Both the position numbers and the translations under genes were made by a program. The notes below the pieces were generated by a model that was given only the letters and a program-made list of their open reading frames with translations, was not told the DNA's origin and searched no databases. From assembly GCF_015221875.1 (NCBI RefSeq), contig NZ_JACYGY010000001.1, forward strand, positions 5,744,501 through 5,808,500: 64,000 nt of DNA. Direction: 5' to 3'. The stretch is from Dyadobacter subterraneus. Its GTDB lineage: Bacteria > Bacteroidota > Bacteroidia > Cytophagales > Spirosomataceae. Positions 45,298-55,124 of the stretch are shown in pieces. The number at the start of each line of letters is the position of its first letter. Position 1 is the first letter of the stretch.

Positions 45298-45535
45298 AAA
45301 GTTACAATGTTAATATTCAACAAAAAGTGCTGTCTCTGCATTTGCCACTGGATAAATTTATTTAATTTTTCGTAACGATTTGTTTTTTTGTTCAGTAAAA
45401 AACCTCATTTTTAGTATTTTGTAAATCAAGTAACTTCTAGTTTTCAGATTAATATTAAGCATTACAACAAGAATTTTAATCAGATATTAGACATCGATTA
45501 CAAAAATTCTGCATGTCACATATTATTAAAGGAAA

Positions 45536-47947
45536 ATGACACGGAATTGTGTATCTGGTTTGGGTTTAATGCTTTTTGTCGCAAGTTTGGTTATGTCAGC
45601 ATTTCCATCCTTTGCGTCACAGCCACTTTATGCTCCAAAAGCAGTGAAAGGAGTGCTGGATCTGAGGTCTGCAAAGTTCAATGAGGCTCCGATTAATATC
45701 AATGGCGAGTGGACATTTTACTGGAAAACATTAAAAAAAACTTCCCGGTCTGACATATATCATGAATATGAGAATTTTCCGGATTTATGGAGTAACATCC
45801 TCTGGAAGGGCAAATCCATATCCTCACAGGGATTTGCGACCTATGAAGTAAAAATCCTTTTACCAAAAAACAGAGACCAGCTGGCTTTCAAAATTCCCGA
45901 TATGTATAGTGCCTACGCCTTATATGTCAACGGAAAATTAATTGCAAGAAATGGAATTCCCGGTACAGCCAAGGAAACAACAACACCATACTGGTCTACC
46001 CAGGTTAAACCTTTTTTAGCTACTGATACACTTAATTTAAAACTTTTTATCTCAAATTTTCATCATTCCAAAGGCGGAATCAGCAAACCTATTCAAATTG
46101 GTTTGTTCAATGAATTACAGGATAGTAGTAATCTGGACCACGCATTTGATTTTTTGCTGACCGGCTGTATGCTCATGGGCGGGCTTTATTTCCTGGGGTT
46201 ATATTTGCTTGGCCGTCATGATAAATCAACGCTGTATTTTTCACTTTTCTGTTTCTTTTATAGTTATAGAATTGTTGGTTCAGGTGATTATTCGCTTCAC
46301 ACCATATTTCCATATGTAGGCTGGCAGTTGGCCATTCACCTGGAGTATATCGCCTTATTTATGGCTGTTGCCATGTTTGCATTGTATACGCTTTATCTAT
46401 ACCCAAAGGATACGCCTGCCAAAATCATTTTTTGTATGATCGGCGTATGCTTTTCTTTTGCATTGATTACGATCCTTTCACCACCGATATTATTCAGCCA
46501 ACTCATGAATCCGTTTGTTGGCCTGCTCATTCCTTACATCTTTTTTGCCATCTACATTTATTGGGTTGCATACCGAAATAAAAGAATCGGAGCCAAATAC
46601 GCACTGCTTAGTACGATCGCTATCTTTATTATTTTCATCACCCTGATACTGGCTTATTACGATATCGCTTATCCTCAGGAACTCCTGTTATTTGCCGGTT
46701 ATCTTGGATTTTTCTTCTGCCAGTCTTTGATCTTATCATTTCGGTTCGCATTTACGCTCAAAAAAGCAAAAGAAGATGCAGAAGTGGGGTTAAAGGTAAA
46801 AAGCGAGTTTTTAAGCACGATGAGCCATGAAATCCGCACCCCCTTGAATGCTGTGATTGGTATGACGCATCTTATGATGAAAGAAGATCCACGGCCTGAT
46901 CAAAAATCTAATCTGGATATCCTACTTTTTTCAGCAAAAAACCTGCTTAATATCGTCAACGATATTCTGGATTTCAGTACGATTGAAGAAGGGAAAATGC
47001 AGTTTCTGAGTGTCCCCATTGATATTTCTGATCTGGCACAGAAAATTATCGCTGTGCACAAAACATCTGCAAAGGAATTGAATATTGATCTTGTTGCCGA
47101 ATTAAACGGACCTATGCCAAAAGTGATTCTGGGTGATACCACAAGAATTGCTCAGATTGTGGGAAATCTTGTTCAAAATGCAATTAAATTCACAAAATCT
47201 GGTTGGGTAAAACTAAAAATTGATGTTGTAGATAAAACAGAAAAAGAAGTCACACTTAAAATAGCTGTTGAAGATACCGGCATTGGAATTCCTCTTGAAA
47301 AGCAAAAGATTATTTTTGAACGCTTTACCCAAATTGATTCTTCAACTTCCCGGGTTTTTGGAGGCACGGGACTTGGACTTTCCGTAAGCAAGCGTATGCT
47401 TGCCTTGCAGGGATCGGAACTTATGCTGGAAAGTGAGGAAGGTAAAGGTTCCACTTTTTATTTTATCCAGACTTTCCCGATTCCGGAAGAGCCGGAAATA
47501 ACCCAACCGGTGCTCGTGAACAAGGCGGAAGAAAAACCGTTGCAAGATTTGTGCGTACTGATTGTTGAAGATAATCGAATGAATGTGCTGGTGATTAAAA
47601 GTTTCCTGAAACGCTGGGGCGCTGTATCCGATGTTGCAGTAAATGGCCAGGAGGCATTGGAGAAACTGGATGCAACTCGCCATCAAATCGTATTAATGGA
47701 CCTTCATATGCCGGTTATGGATGGTTACGAGGCAACAAAACAACTTAGAGAACGAGGTGAAACACTTCCGATTGTGGCAGTAACTGCCAGTCTCGCATTG
47801 GATGCAAAGGAGAAAATGTTTGATATCGGCATGAGTGATATTATTTCCAAACCGATTGATCCTGAAAAATTGCTCGGGGTAATTATTCAACAGACTAAAA
47901 TAAAAAAAACGGATGGAAAAGATTCCCATCCGTCTGGTAGTTATTAA
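45536..47947 (+). CDS. Hybrid sensor histidine kinase with 7TMR-DISM sensor
   Basis: This 803-residue membrane kinase has a signal sequence (ends SFASQ) and an extracytoplasmic 7TMR-DISMED2-like domain at about residues 35-185 (INGEWTFYW and similar blocks). Seven hydrophobic segments follow at about 200-405. The HisKA domain has phospho-acceptor His431 in SHEIRTPLN, the HATPase domain carries DTGIGIP and GGTGLGLS, and a C-terminal receiver has Asp722 in LMDLHMPVMDG. DISMED2 domains are thought to bind carbohydrate-like ligands. There is no adjacent response regulator gene, so downstream targets are unknown. Its 3' end contains a terminator for the opposite-strand gene. Confidence 0.93.
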   Translation: MTRNCVSGLGLMLFVASLVMSAFPSFASQPLYAPKAVKGVLDLRSAKFNEAPININGEWTFYWKTLKKTSRSDIYHEYENFPDLWSNILWKGKSISSQGFATYEVKILLPKNRDQLAFKIPDMYSAYALYVNGKLIARNGIPGTAKETTTPYWSTQVKPFLATDTLNLKLFISNFHHSKGGISKPIQIGLFNELQDSSNLDHAFDFLLTGCMLMGGLYFLGLYLLGRHDKSTLYFSLFCFFYSYRIVGSGDYSLHTIFPYVGWQLAIHLEYIALFMAVAMFALYTLYLYPKDTPAKIIFCMIGVCFSFALITILSPPILFSQLMNPFVGLLIPYIFFAIYIYWVAYRNKRIGAKYALLSTIAIFIIFITLILAYYDIAYPQELLLFAGYLGFFFCQSLILSFRFAFTLKKAKEDAEVGLKVKSEFLSTMSHEIRTPLNAVIGMTHLMMKEDPRPDQKSNLDILLFSAKNLLNIVNDILDFSTIEEGKMQFLSVPIDISDLAQKIIAVHKTSAKELNIDLVAELNGPMPKVILGDTTRIAQIVGNLVQNAIKFTKSGWVKLKIDVVDKTEKEVTLKIAVEDTGIGIPLEKQKIIFERFTQIDSSTSRVFGGTGLGLSVSKRMLALQGSELMLESEEGKGSTFYFIQTFPIPEEPEITQPVLVNKAEEKPLQDLCVLIVEDNRMNVLVIKSFLKRWGAVSDVAVNGQEALEKLDATRHQIVLMDLHMPVMDGYEATKQLRERGETLPIVAVTASLALDAKEKMFDIGMSDIISKPIDPEKLLGVIIQQTKIKKTDGKDSHPSGSY
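47909..47933 (-). terminator. Intrinsic terminator inside the histidine kinase 3' end
   Basis: ACGGATGG at 47909-47916 pairs with CCATCCGT at 47926-47933. On the minus strand the stem is followed by eight T residues (plus-strand AAAAAAAA at 47902-47909). It would terminate the hydrolase transcript, yet it lies within the kinase coding sequence. Confidence 0.75.
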
Positions 47948-47951
47948 ATTC

Positions 47952-49841
47952 TTATTTTATCACATCGACCGTCAGACCACTTTCTGCACCTGTCTGATGA
48001 TAAATTCTTTGGGTTGCCTTGATAAAATCGGTAGCCTCTGCCTTGTAAATATTGGCAACATACTTTTGAGGATTTCGGTCGAATAACGGAAAAACTGTGC
48101 TTTGTACCTGAACCATTACACGATGTCCCTTTTTGAAAGTATGCAATACATCTTGTAAACGAAAATTGATATCTGTCAACTTACCTGCAATAAGCGGTTC
48201 TGGTTTTTCAACGCTGTTGCGGAATCGTGCTCTTACAATTTCGCTTCTTACCATTTGCTGATAACCTGCCATTACAACTTTCGGATCAGGCTGAAATTCG
48301 TTATTTTTTTCATCATCCGGATAAACATCAATCAGTTTCACAAAAAAGTCAGCGTCCGTTCCCGTTGTACTTATTTTAAGCTGGGCAAGGATTTCACCTC
48401 CCAAAGTCAAATCTTCCGTTAATATTTCGGTTTTAAAAACTAGTACATCCGGTCTTGTCGAAGCAAAACGCTGATCTTCCGACATATATTCAAAAGGCGT
48501 GAAGCCAGACATTTGCTTGTAATTTTCAGTATAAGGAACCGGTTTCATCGGATCACTTACATACTCACTGAAAGATTTTGCAGCTGCAGGTTTGTTAAAA
48601 CTCAGTTTTCCATCTGCCTGGAAAAACAATTTCTTTTTCTGAACATTAGCCACCGGCCATTTGTCATACGTTTCCCATTTCTTTTTTCCTGTATCAAAAA
48701 GATAAGCTTCCGGCAATCCTGTTTTTCCATCACCCGCGCCTTTCAAAAAGTGATTGAAGAATTTTCCTTCAACTGTATTTTGATAAAAAGTAGCGATGCT
48801 GTCACCAAAATAAATATCGTTATGAAAAGTATGACCAGTTTGCCGGCTCCATCTTCCATGTCCGAATGGCCCTACTACCAACGTATTGTAAATTCCCGGA
48901 TTGTTTTTTTCTATGGTTTTATAAGTATTCAGCGGCCCATACAAATCCTCAGCATCAAACCAGCCACCGACGGTCATAAACGCATGTTTCAACCCTTTTA
49001 AATGCGGAAGAATATCTCTTTTTTGCCAGAAATCATCTTTATTCGGATGATCGACGGTCTCCTGCCAGAAAAAGTTTTTGGAATAATACTTATCAAAATT
49101 TTTCAGCGGACCCATATTCAGGTTGAAAGTATAGCCATCGGGTGTTGGTTTGATAAAATCATTTTCAAACCAGGAAGCCGTTGTAGGTTCGGTAGGCTTA
49201 ATCCCGAAAACAGGATAAGTCAGATAGTAACCTTGGGTAAAAACGCCATTGTGGTGAAAATCGTCATAAAAGAAATCAGAGATCGGCGCTTGCGGAGAAG
49301 ATGCTTTTAGGGCCGGATGATCGCATAAAGCGCTGGCCGCTGTATAAAAACCTGGATAAGAAATCCCCCACTGCCCTACTCTGCCATTATTATTGGCAAC
49401 GTTTTTCAAAAGCCAGTCAATGGTATCATAAGTATCTGACGCTTCATCGACATCTGTTTTATTTTTCTTCGCATCAATATGAGGTGTCATGTTGGTCCAA
49501 ACACCTTCACTTTTGTAACGGCCGCGCACATCCTGATAAACAAAAATATATTTCTCGCGCATCAATAAAGTACTTGGACCCAACCGCGCAGGATAAACAT
49601 CTTCACCGTAAGGCGCCACGCTGTAACAAGTCCGCTGCATCAAAAACGGATATTTTTTTTCTGTCGCCGCATCTTTTGGTGAATAAACGATCGTATGCAA
49701 TTTGATCCCATCCCGCATCGGAATATCGTATTCCTTTTTGGAATAATTTTCCTTGACAAAATTGTCGGGTGCGACCTGAGTTTGCGCCTGGACCGAAAAA
49801 CCGATCCATACAAAAGCAACGATTAAAAGGTTTTTGAACAT
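47952..49841 (-). CDS. CocE/NonD family hydrolase, X-Pro dipeptidyl-peptidase S15 type
   Basis: The start at 49839-49841 gives a 629-residue protein beginning with a signal peptide (MFKNLLIVAFVWIGFSVQAQ). A longer frame to 49940 would overlap the upstream gene and put a non-signal stretch first. The alpha/beta-hydrolase domain has the nucleophile Ser161 in GISYPG. The cap region and a C-terminal jelly-roll (from about residue 480) match the X-Pro dipeptidyl-peptidase S15 family. Relatives act as esterases, acylases or peptidases, so the substrate is open. It lies 13 bases after the lipoprotein gene on the same strand and is probably in one operon with it. Confidence 0.88.
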   Translation of the reverse strand: MFKNLLIVAFVWIGFSVQAQTQVAPDNFVKENYSKKEYDIPMRDGIKLHTIVYSPKDAATEKKYPFLMQRTCYSVAPYGEDVYPARLGPSTLLMREKYIFVYQDVRGRYKSEGVWTNMTPHIDAKKNKTDVDEASDTYDTIDWLLKNVANNNGRVGQWGISYPGFYTAASALCDHPALKASSPQAPISDFFYDDFHHNGVFTQGYYLTYPVFGIKPTEPTTASWFENDFIKPTPDGYTFNLNMGPLKNFDKYYSKNFFWQETVDHPNKDDFWQKRDILPHLKGLKHAFMTVGGWFDAEDLYGPLNTYKTIEKNNPGIYNTLVVGPFGHGRWSRQTGHTFHNDIYFGDSIATFYQNTVEGKFFNHFLKGAGDGKTGLPEAYLFDTGKKKWETYDKWPVANVQKKKLFFQADGKLSFNKPAAAKSFSEYVSDPMKPVPYTENYKQMSGFTPFEYMSEDQRFASTRPDVLVFKTEILTEDLTLGGEILAQLKISTTGTDADFFVKLIDVYPDDEKNNEFQPDPKVVMAGYQQMVRSEIVRARFRNSVEKPEPLIAGKLTDINFRLQDVLHTFKKGHRVMVQVQSTVFPLFDRNPQKYVANIYKAEATDFIKATQRIYHQTGAESGLTVDVIK

Positions 49842-49854
49842 AAAGGAGTGATAT

Positions 49855-50784
49855 TTATTTTCTGAGATAATAACTAAGGGAAACGCTTTTAGCCTGGCCA
49901 ATTTCACCCAGCGTGTAAAAACCTTTTCCTTCGCGATCAAATGTTATCCCTTCTGCCTGAGGTTCCGGAGCGGTGATCAAAGTCTTTTTCGGCGCCTGCA
50001 AGAGAGTCTGACCAATAGTTTCACCGGATTTTCTTTGCCAGTAAAAAACCGAAGTATAATTTCTGATCAGAATTTCATTTCCGTCATAAGAAATACTTCC
50101 GTCCGTGGTAAATACAACCGAGGGAATAGTCCCAATTTTTTCTGCCGTAATTGTTGCAGAAGTAGATTGAGGATAAGCGAGACGATAAATATTTGCTTTA
50201 TCCAGTTCTTTCGAAATAACAAAAAGATCTTTTGTAACCGGATCAAGTAACAATGTTTCAGCGTCTCTCGGCCCATCCGGATAGCTAAACGTTATTTTTT
50301 CAAGTTTATCCTGACCGAATGAGCCGGAAATATCACCGATTTCCGGAATACGATAAATGATATTGGTTGTAGTCATCGGCGGATTATTATTTCCGATCTC
50401 ACCTATATAAAGATAATTTGTGCCGTCAACCGGCCCCGGACCGCTTGCGATTGCTTCCCAGTCATGGTTTGTGGAACCAGGCACATTAAATTCTTTTACC
50501 GTCTTTCCATCGGTACTTAAAAGATACAACGCATTAGGATTTCCGGAGTCAAGCAATGTCCAAATGTAGCCGTTCATTGTGAAACTGCCTGCCAATCCGG
50601 ATGCTTCGTTAATTACACCCGGCGTAATTGGAAACTTTTGTGGAACGGATTCAAATTCAGAAGAACGACCCGTTACCGGATCAACCTCAGAATCACCACA
50701 ACTCGTCGAAAGAGCGGCAATTGTGATAAAAAATAAAAAATTTGCGCGTTTAAATCTGACTTTATATAATTTCATAAAAAACAC
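49855..50784 (-). CDS. Lipoprotein with beta-propeller-like repeats, unknown function
   Basis: This 309-residue protein has a lipoprotein signal ending in LSTSCGDS (Cys29 from this start). A start three codons later (MKLYKVRF) is also possible. The mature part has recurrent strand motifs such as NALYLLSTDGK, NYLYIGEIGNN, DLFVISKELD and NEILIRNYT that suggest a beta-propeller of the SMP-30 or phytase-like style. No catalytic residues can be picked out. It precedes the CocE hydrolase gene and shares its transcript. Confidence 0.75.
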   Translation of the reverse strand: MFFMKLYKVRFKRANFLFFITIAALSTSCGDSEVDPVTGRSSEFESVPQKFPITPGVINEASGLAGSFTMNGYIWTLLDSGNPNALYLLSTDGKTVKEFNVPGSTNHDWEAIASGPGPVDGTNYLYIGEIGNNNPPMTTTNIIYRIPEIGDISGSFGQDKLEKITFSYPDGPRDAETLLLDPVTKDLFVISKELDKANIYRLAYPQSTSATITAEKIGTIPSVVFTTDGSISYDGNEILIRNYTSVFYWQRKSGETIGQTLLQAPKKTLITAPEPQAEGITFDREGKGFYTLGEIGQAKSVSLSYYLRK

Positions 50785-50810
50785 TTCATGTTAGATTTGC
50801 TAAAAATACG

Positions 50811-50818
50811 TACTTTTG
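50811..50818 (+). promoter_or_regulatory. Candidate -7 promoter element of aspS
   Basis: TACTTTTG fits TAnnTTTG and lies 50 bases before the aspS start. A TTG at 50797-50799 is too close to serve as the -33 element. Confidence 0.55.
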
Positions 50819-50867
50819 CGCCATTTATTATCAGGCAGTTTCTTTATATCAGTATTAAAATAATTAT

Positions 50868-52634
50868 ATGTTACGTACACATACCTGTGGTGAGTTAAGC
50901 TTAGAGCATGTAAATCAAGATGTTATATTGTGTGGATGGGTTCAGAGAATCCGTGATAAGGGAGGAATGGTATGGCTGGATTTACGTGACCGTTATGGGC
51001 TTACACAACTTCTTTTTGAAGAAGGCAAAACGCCACCTGAGGTATTGGAAACCGCTCGCTCGCTGGGTCGTGAATTTGTGATCTCTACCAAAGGCGAAGT
51101 GATCGAACGTCTTTCCAAAAATGATAAAATCGCAACGGGTTCTATAGAAATCCGTGTTTCGGAACTTACAATTCTGAATCCTGCGAAATTGCCACCGTTT
51201 TTAATTGAAGATGAAACAGATGGTGGTGATGATATCCGTATGAAATATCGTTACCTGGATTTGCGTCGTAATGCAGTTCGTAAAAATCTTGAATTGCGCC
51301 ATCAGGTTGCACGTCATACCCGTTCATATCTTGACAATCTTAATTTTATTGAAGTTGAAACCCCGGTTCTGATTAAATCTACACCGGAAGGTGCACGTGA
51401 TTTTGTGGTGCCAAGCCGTATGAATCCAGGTGAATTCTATGCATTGCCACAATCTCCGCAAACATTTAAACAACTTTTGATGGTTGCCGGTTTTGACCGT
51501 TATTATCAAATCGTAAAATGTTTCCGCGACGAAGATTTACGTGCAGATCGTCAGCCGGAATTTACACAAATCGACTGTGAAATGTCATTTGTAACTCAGG
51601 AAGATATCCTGAATACTTTTGAAGGATTGATCCGTAATCTTTTCAGTAAGGTTAAAGGAATTGAACTTCCTGAAGTTCCGCGTATGACTTACGCCGATGC
51701 CATGCGTTTATACGGATCGGACAAGCCTGATATCCGATTTGATATGAAGTTTGTGGAACTGAAAGGCGCAGATCAGGATCTTACTTCCGGAAAAGGTTTT
51801 GGTGTATTTGATGACGCAGAACTGGTTGTAGGCATTTGTGCTCCCGGTTGTGCAGTTTACACACGTAAACAAATGGATGAACTTACCGATTGGGTAAAAC
51901 GTCCACAGATAGGTGCAAAAGGATTAATTTATGTTCGTTACAACGAAGACGGAACAGTTAAATCTTCTGTTGATAAATTTTATTCAGAAGAAGATCTTAG
52001 AAAATGGGTTACTACATTTGATGCCAAACCTGGTGATCTAATTTTATTGTTATCCGGACAAGGTGACAAAGCGCGCAAGCAACTTAACGAAGTAAGACTG
52101 GAAATGGGATCACGTCTTGGGTTCCGCAACCCGGATGATTACCGCGTACTTTGGGTTCTTGATTTTCCTCTTCTGGAATATGGAGAAGCAGAAAACCGCT
52201 GGTTTGCGATGCACCATCCATTTACAAGTCCTAAGCCTGAAGATATTCCTTTCCTTGCAACAGATCTTGGTGCTGTTCGTGCCAATGCTTATGATATGGT
52301 TATCAATGGTGTTGAAGTTGGTGGAGGTTCTGTCCGTATTTTTGAACGTGATTTGCAGCAGCAAATGTTTGAAGTATTGGGTTTCACCCCGGAAGAAGCT
52401 CAGAATCAATTTGGCTTCCTTATGAACGCCTTTGAATTTGGTGCACCGCCTCATGCAGGGATTGCCTTTGGTTTCGACCGTTTATGTTCTCTTTTTGGAG
52501 GCGTTGATTCGATCAGGGATTTTATTGCTTTCCCAAAAAATAATTCAGGACGTGACGTAATGATTGATTCGCCGTCTACTATTGAAGACAAGCAATTAAA
52601 GGAATTGTCAATTGCTATTAGTACCATTCAATAA
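50868..52634 (+). CDS. aspS: Aspartate-tRNA ligase
   Basis: This 588-residue class II synthetase charges tRNA with aspartate. Residues 1 to about 105 form the OB anticodon-binding domain, with [24 protein letters not shown] at about residue 20. The catalytic domain carries motif 2 ([14 protein letters not shown]) and motif 3 (GIAFGFDRL), with the bacterial GAD insertion at about 280-420. Length is normal for bacterial AspRS. Whether it also charges tRNA-Asn cannot be read. It is transcribed alone and followed by a strong hairpin. Confidence 0.98.
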   Translation: MLRTHTCGELSLEHVNQDVILCGWVQRIRDKGGMVWLDLRDRYGLTQLLFEEGKTPPEVLETARSLGREFVISTKGEVIERLSKNDKIATGSIEIRVSELTILNPAKLPPFLIEDETDGGDDIRMKYRYLDLRRNAVRKNLELRHQVARHTRSYLDNLNFIEVETPVLIKSTPEGARDFVVPSRMNPGEFYALPQSPQTFKQLLMVAGFDRYYQIVKCFRDEDLRADRQPEFTQIDCEMSFVTQEDILNTFEGLIRNLFSKVKGIELPEVPRMTYADAMRLYGSDKPDIRFDMKFVELKGADQDLTSGKGFGVFDDAELVVGICAPGCAVYTRKQMDELTDWVKRPQIGAKGLIYVRYNEDGTVKSSVDKFYSEEDLRKWVTTFDAKPGDLILLLSGQGDKARKQLNEVRLEMGSRLGFRNPDDYRVLWVLDFPLLEYGEAENRWFAMHHPFTSPKPEDIPFLATDLGAVRANAYDMVINGVEVGGGSVRIFERDLQQQMFEVLGFTPEEAQNQFGFLMNAFEFGAPPHAGIAFGFDRLCSLFGGVDSIRDFIAFPKNNSGRDVMIDSPSTIEDKQLKELSIAISTIQ

Positions 52635-52684
52635 AATCCTGATAGTGAAATATAAAATTCAGATAAACAGCCTTCAATTATAAT

Positions 52685-52738
52685 ATCTTTATGTACTTTT
52701 GAAAGGATTCAATGATCCCTTCAAAAGTACATAAAGAT
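52685..52738. terminator. Long hairpin between aspS and the polysaccharide cluster
   Basis: A 24-base stem (52685-52708 with 52715-52738, a single mismatch) has a 6-base loop and is followed by GT7, as in an intrinsic terminator for aspS. Both arms also contain TACTTTTG, a match to the -7 consensus, once on each strand (52694-52701 on the plus strand). Confidence 0.8.
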
Positions 52739-52776
52739 GTTTTTTTGAGTTTAAACAAACCATTTACGCACATTAC

Positions 52777-55119
52777 ATGCATTGCTCAATACTTCGAAAA
52801 TTAGTCTTTTCAGGAATTCTTCTTCTCATTTTACTTACAAAGACTAACCTCTTTGCCCAAACTGTTGATCCCAATTCGATTTCCAACGAACAAGCCGTAG
52901 AATTTTATAAAAAAGCCAAAGCAAGTGGCTTATCCGATATGGATATTGAGCAGGCTGCTTTACAAAAAGGTTACACACTTGATCAGATTAGTGCGATGCG
53001 TAACCGTTTGCAGCAGGCACAAACTTCGGCCCCTACTCAGGCAAACAGAAGTGCAACAGATGAGAGCAGAAGAAAAATTGCTGATTCTACTTTGGTAAAA
53101 GTTAAGCCCATATCTAAACTTCCAAAAGAAGACTCAGTAAGACAAATTTTCGGAGCTTCATTTTTCGAAAATTCAGCGATGAGTTTTGAGCCAAATCTTA
53201 GAATTGCCACACCTAGAAATTATATACTAGGCCCTGACGATGAGCTTGTCGTAGACATTTACGGCAATTCCGTGGATAATTTCAGACTTAAAGTTAGTCC
53301 GGAAGGAACTGTTAAAATGCTTAACCTAGCACCAGTCCAAGTTAGCGGACTTACGATTGAGCAGGCATCAGAAAGAATTATAAACAGACTTCGCACCGCT
53401 TACTCAACGCTTAACCGTCCGGGCGGAGGAACTTATTCAACCATTACATTGGGTAATGTAAGAAGTATTCAGGTAATGATCACCGGAGAAGTAACCCGTC
53501 CGGGATCATATACCTTACCTTCTCTGGCAACTGCTTTTAATGCACTTTATCAATCGGGAGGGCCAAACAGTAATGGTTCATACCGTAATATTGAAATTAT
53601 CAGAAATGGCAAAGTCATTCGCACAGTTGACCTTTACGGCTTTTTGGTTGATGCTAACTTAAAAGACAATATCGCTATGCAGGATCAGGATATCATTTTG
53701 ATTCGGCCATATGAAAAAAGAGTTGAATTATCAGGAGAAGTAAAACATCCGGCATTATTCGAAGTAAAACAAGGAGAAACTTTCAAAGATGTTATACGCT
53801 ACGCTGGTGGATTCACACCGAACGCGTATGCAGCATCCATTCAATTCCGTAGAAATACGGGTAAAGAATTAAAAGTTGGATCCGTTCAGGCGGAAGAGAT
53901 CAATACACTGATTCCTGAAAACGGAGATAATTACAGAGTAGGAAAAATCCTGAACCGTATTGAAAACCGCGTGGTCATCGACGGCGGCGTATACCGCGAC
54001 GGAGAATATCCAGTTGATGAGCAAACCAACACAGTTAAAAAACTTATTAAAAAGGCAGATGGTTTGCGTGAGGATGTCTTTTTAAACCGCGCCATTATTG
54101 AAAGAAAAAGCAAAACACTACGACCTGAAATCATTGCTTTTGATTTAGGTAAATTAATGAGTGGAGAAATTGAAGATATCGCTCTAAAAAGAGAAGATCA
54201 TATCTTTATCAAAACGATTGATGAACTTAAAGAGGCATATTTAATAACTGTTTCTGGCGCAGTAATCAATCCTGGAACAATAGATTTCCATGAAGGTATT
54301 ACAGTTGCAGACGCAATTTTTAAGTCCGGAGGTTATGTGGAGGGAGGTATACCATATAGAATTGAAGTATCACGAAGAATACAAAAAGATACAGCCTCAA
54401 TACCAAGTTCACAAAATGTACGTATTTATTCACTTGATGTTGATGAAAACCTGAAATTAAATCCAGAGGACGAAAAATTTAAACTGGCTCCGTTTGATGT
54501 CGTTTATATACGTAAATCTCCAAGATATGAACAGCAAAAAGCGGTTACAATTGCAGGGGAAATTATGTATCCGGGTACTTATACGATTCTTACCAACTTT
54601 GAGAGAATTACAGATCTGATTCCAAAAGCAGGTGGAATGAAAGCAGAAGCGTATATCCGTGGGGCACGTTTTTACAGAAATAGAGAACTCGTTGCCGTTG
54701 ATTTAAATGCAATTCTGGAAAAGCCTTCGCTTCCTTCTAATCTTTTGCTTCAAAACGGTGACTCCTTACGAATCCCTACTAAGTCAGAGACTGTGCGGAT
54801 TCTTGGAGGGGTGCAAAATCCATCTGTTGTTAATTTCGATCCTAATTTTTCTTTCAAGGATTATATCTCCCAGGCAGGTGGATATGCGGAAAACGCCTGG
54901 AAAAGCCGCGTTTATATTTCGTATCCAAATGGACGTACTTTCAGAACAAAGAAGTTTTTATGGTTTAATTCAAGACCAAAAGTAGAAGCAGGATCAACTA
55001 TAAGTGTCCCGTTAAAAGCCACGAAAGAAGATAGACAAATCTCTCCAGGAGAACGAATCGCGATTATTTCAATGATCACAACAGTTGCTATCTCACTTTT
55101 CAGTATTCTTAGAAATTAG
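52777..55119 (+). CDS. Polysaccharide export protein with SLBB domains, Wza-like
   Basis: This 780-residue protein has a signal peptide (ends TNLFAQ) with no lipidation Cys. A helical region (residues 30-90) precedes the polysaccharide export domain at about 145-235 (YILGPDDELVVDIYGN). At least four or five SLBB-type repeats follow, marked by segments such as VELSGEVKHPALFEV, LITVSGAVINPGT and AVTIAGEIMYPGTYT. A C-terminal hydrophobic segment (IAIISMITTVAISLFSIL) is near the end, as in long Wza-like proteins of Bacteroidota. It probably forms the outer-membrane channel for the polysaccharide of this cluster, working with the next gene. Confidence 0.9.
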   Translation: MHCSILRKLVFSGILLLILLTKTNLFAQTVDPNSISNEQAVEFYKKAKASGLSDMDIEQAALQKGYTLDQISAMRNRLQQAQTSAPTQANRSATDESRRKIADSTLVKVKPISKLPKEDSVRQIFGASFFENSAMSFEPNLRIATPRNYILGPDDELVVDIYGNSVDNFRLKVSPEGTVKMLNLAPVQVSGLTIEQASERIINRLRTAYSTLNRPGGGTYSTITLGNVRSIQVMITGEVTRPGSYTLPSLATAFNALYQSGGPNSNGSYRNIEIIRNGKVIRTVDLYGFLVDANLKDNIAMQDQDIILIRPYEKRVELSGEVKHPALFEVKQGETFKDVIRYAGGFTPNAYAASIQFRRNTGKELKVGSVQAEEINTLIPENGDNYRVGKILNRIENRVVIDGGVYRDGEYPVDEQTNTVKKLIKKADGLREDVFLNRAIIERKSKTLRPEIIAFDLGKLMSGEIEDIALKREDHIFIKTIDELKEAYLITVSGAVINPGTIDFHEGITVADAIFKSGGYVEGGIPYRIEVSRRIQKDTASIPSSQNVRIYSLDVDENLKLNPEDEKFKLAPFDVVYIRKSPRYEQQKAVTIAGEIMYPGTYTILTNFERITDLIPKAGGMKAEAYIRGARFYRNRELVAVDLNAILEKPSLPSNLLLQNGDSLRIPTKSETVRILGGVQNPSVVNFDPNFSFKDYISQAGGYAENAWKSRVYISYPNGRTFRTKKFLWFNSRPKVEAGSTISVPLKATKEDRQISPGERIAIISMITTVAISLFSILRN

Positions 55120-55124
55120 TTATA

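Noticed and set aside
45536..47947. Hybrid kinase as an AraC-type hybrid two-component regulator of the glycan loci
   Set aside because: It ends in a receiver domain without a DNA-binding domain and is not beside either susC-type locus.
49842..49940. Longer N terminus of the CocE hydrolase
   Set aside because: It would overlap the upstream gene by 86 bases and hide the clear signal peptide that starts at 49841.
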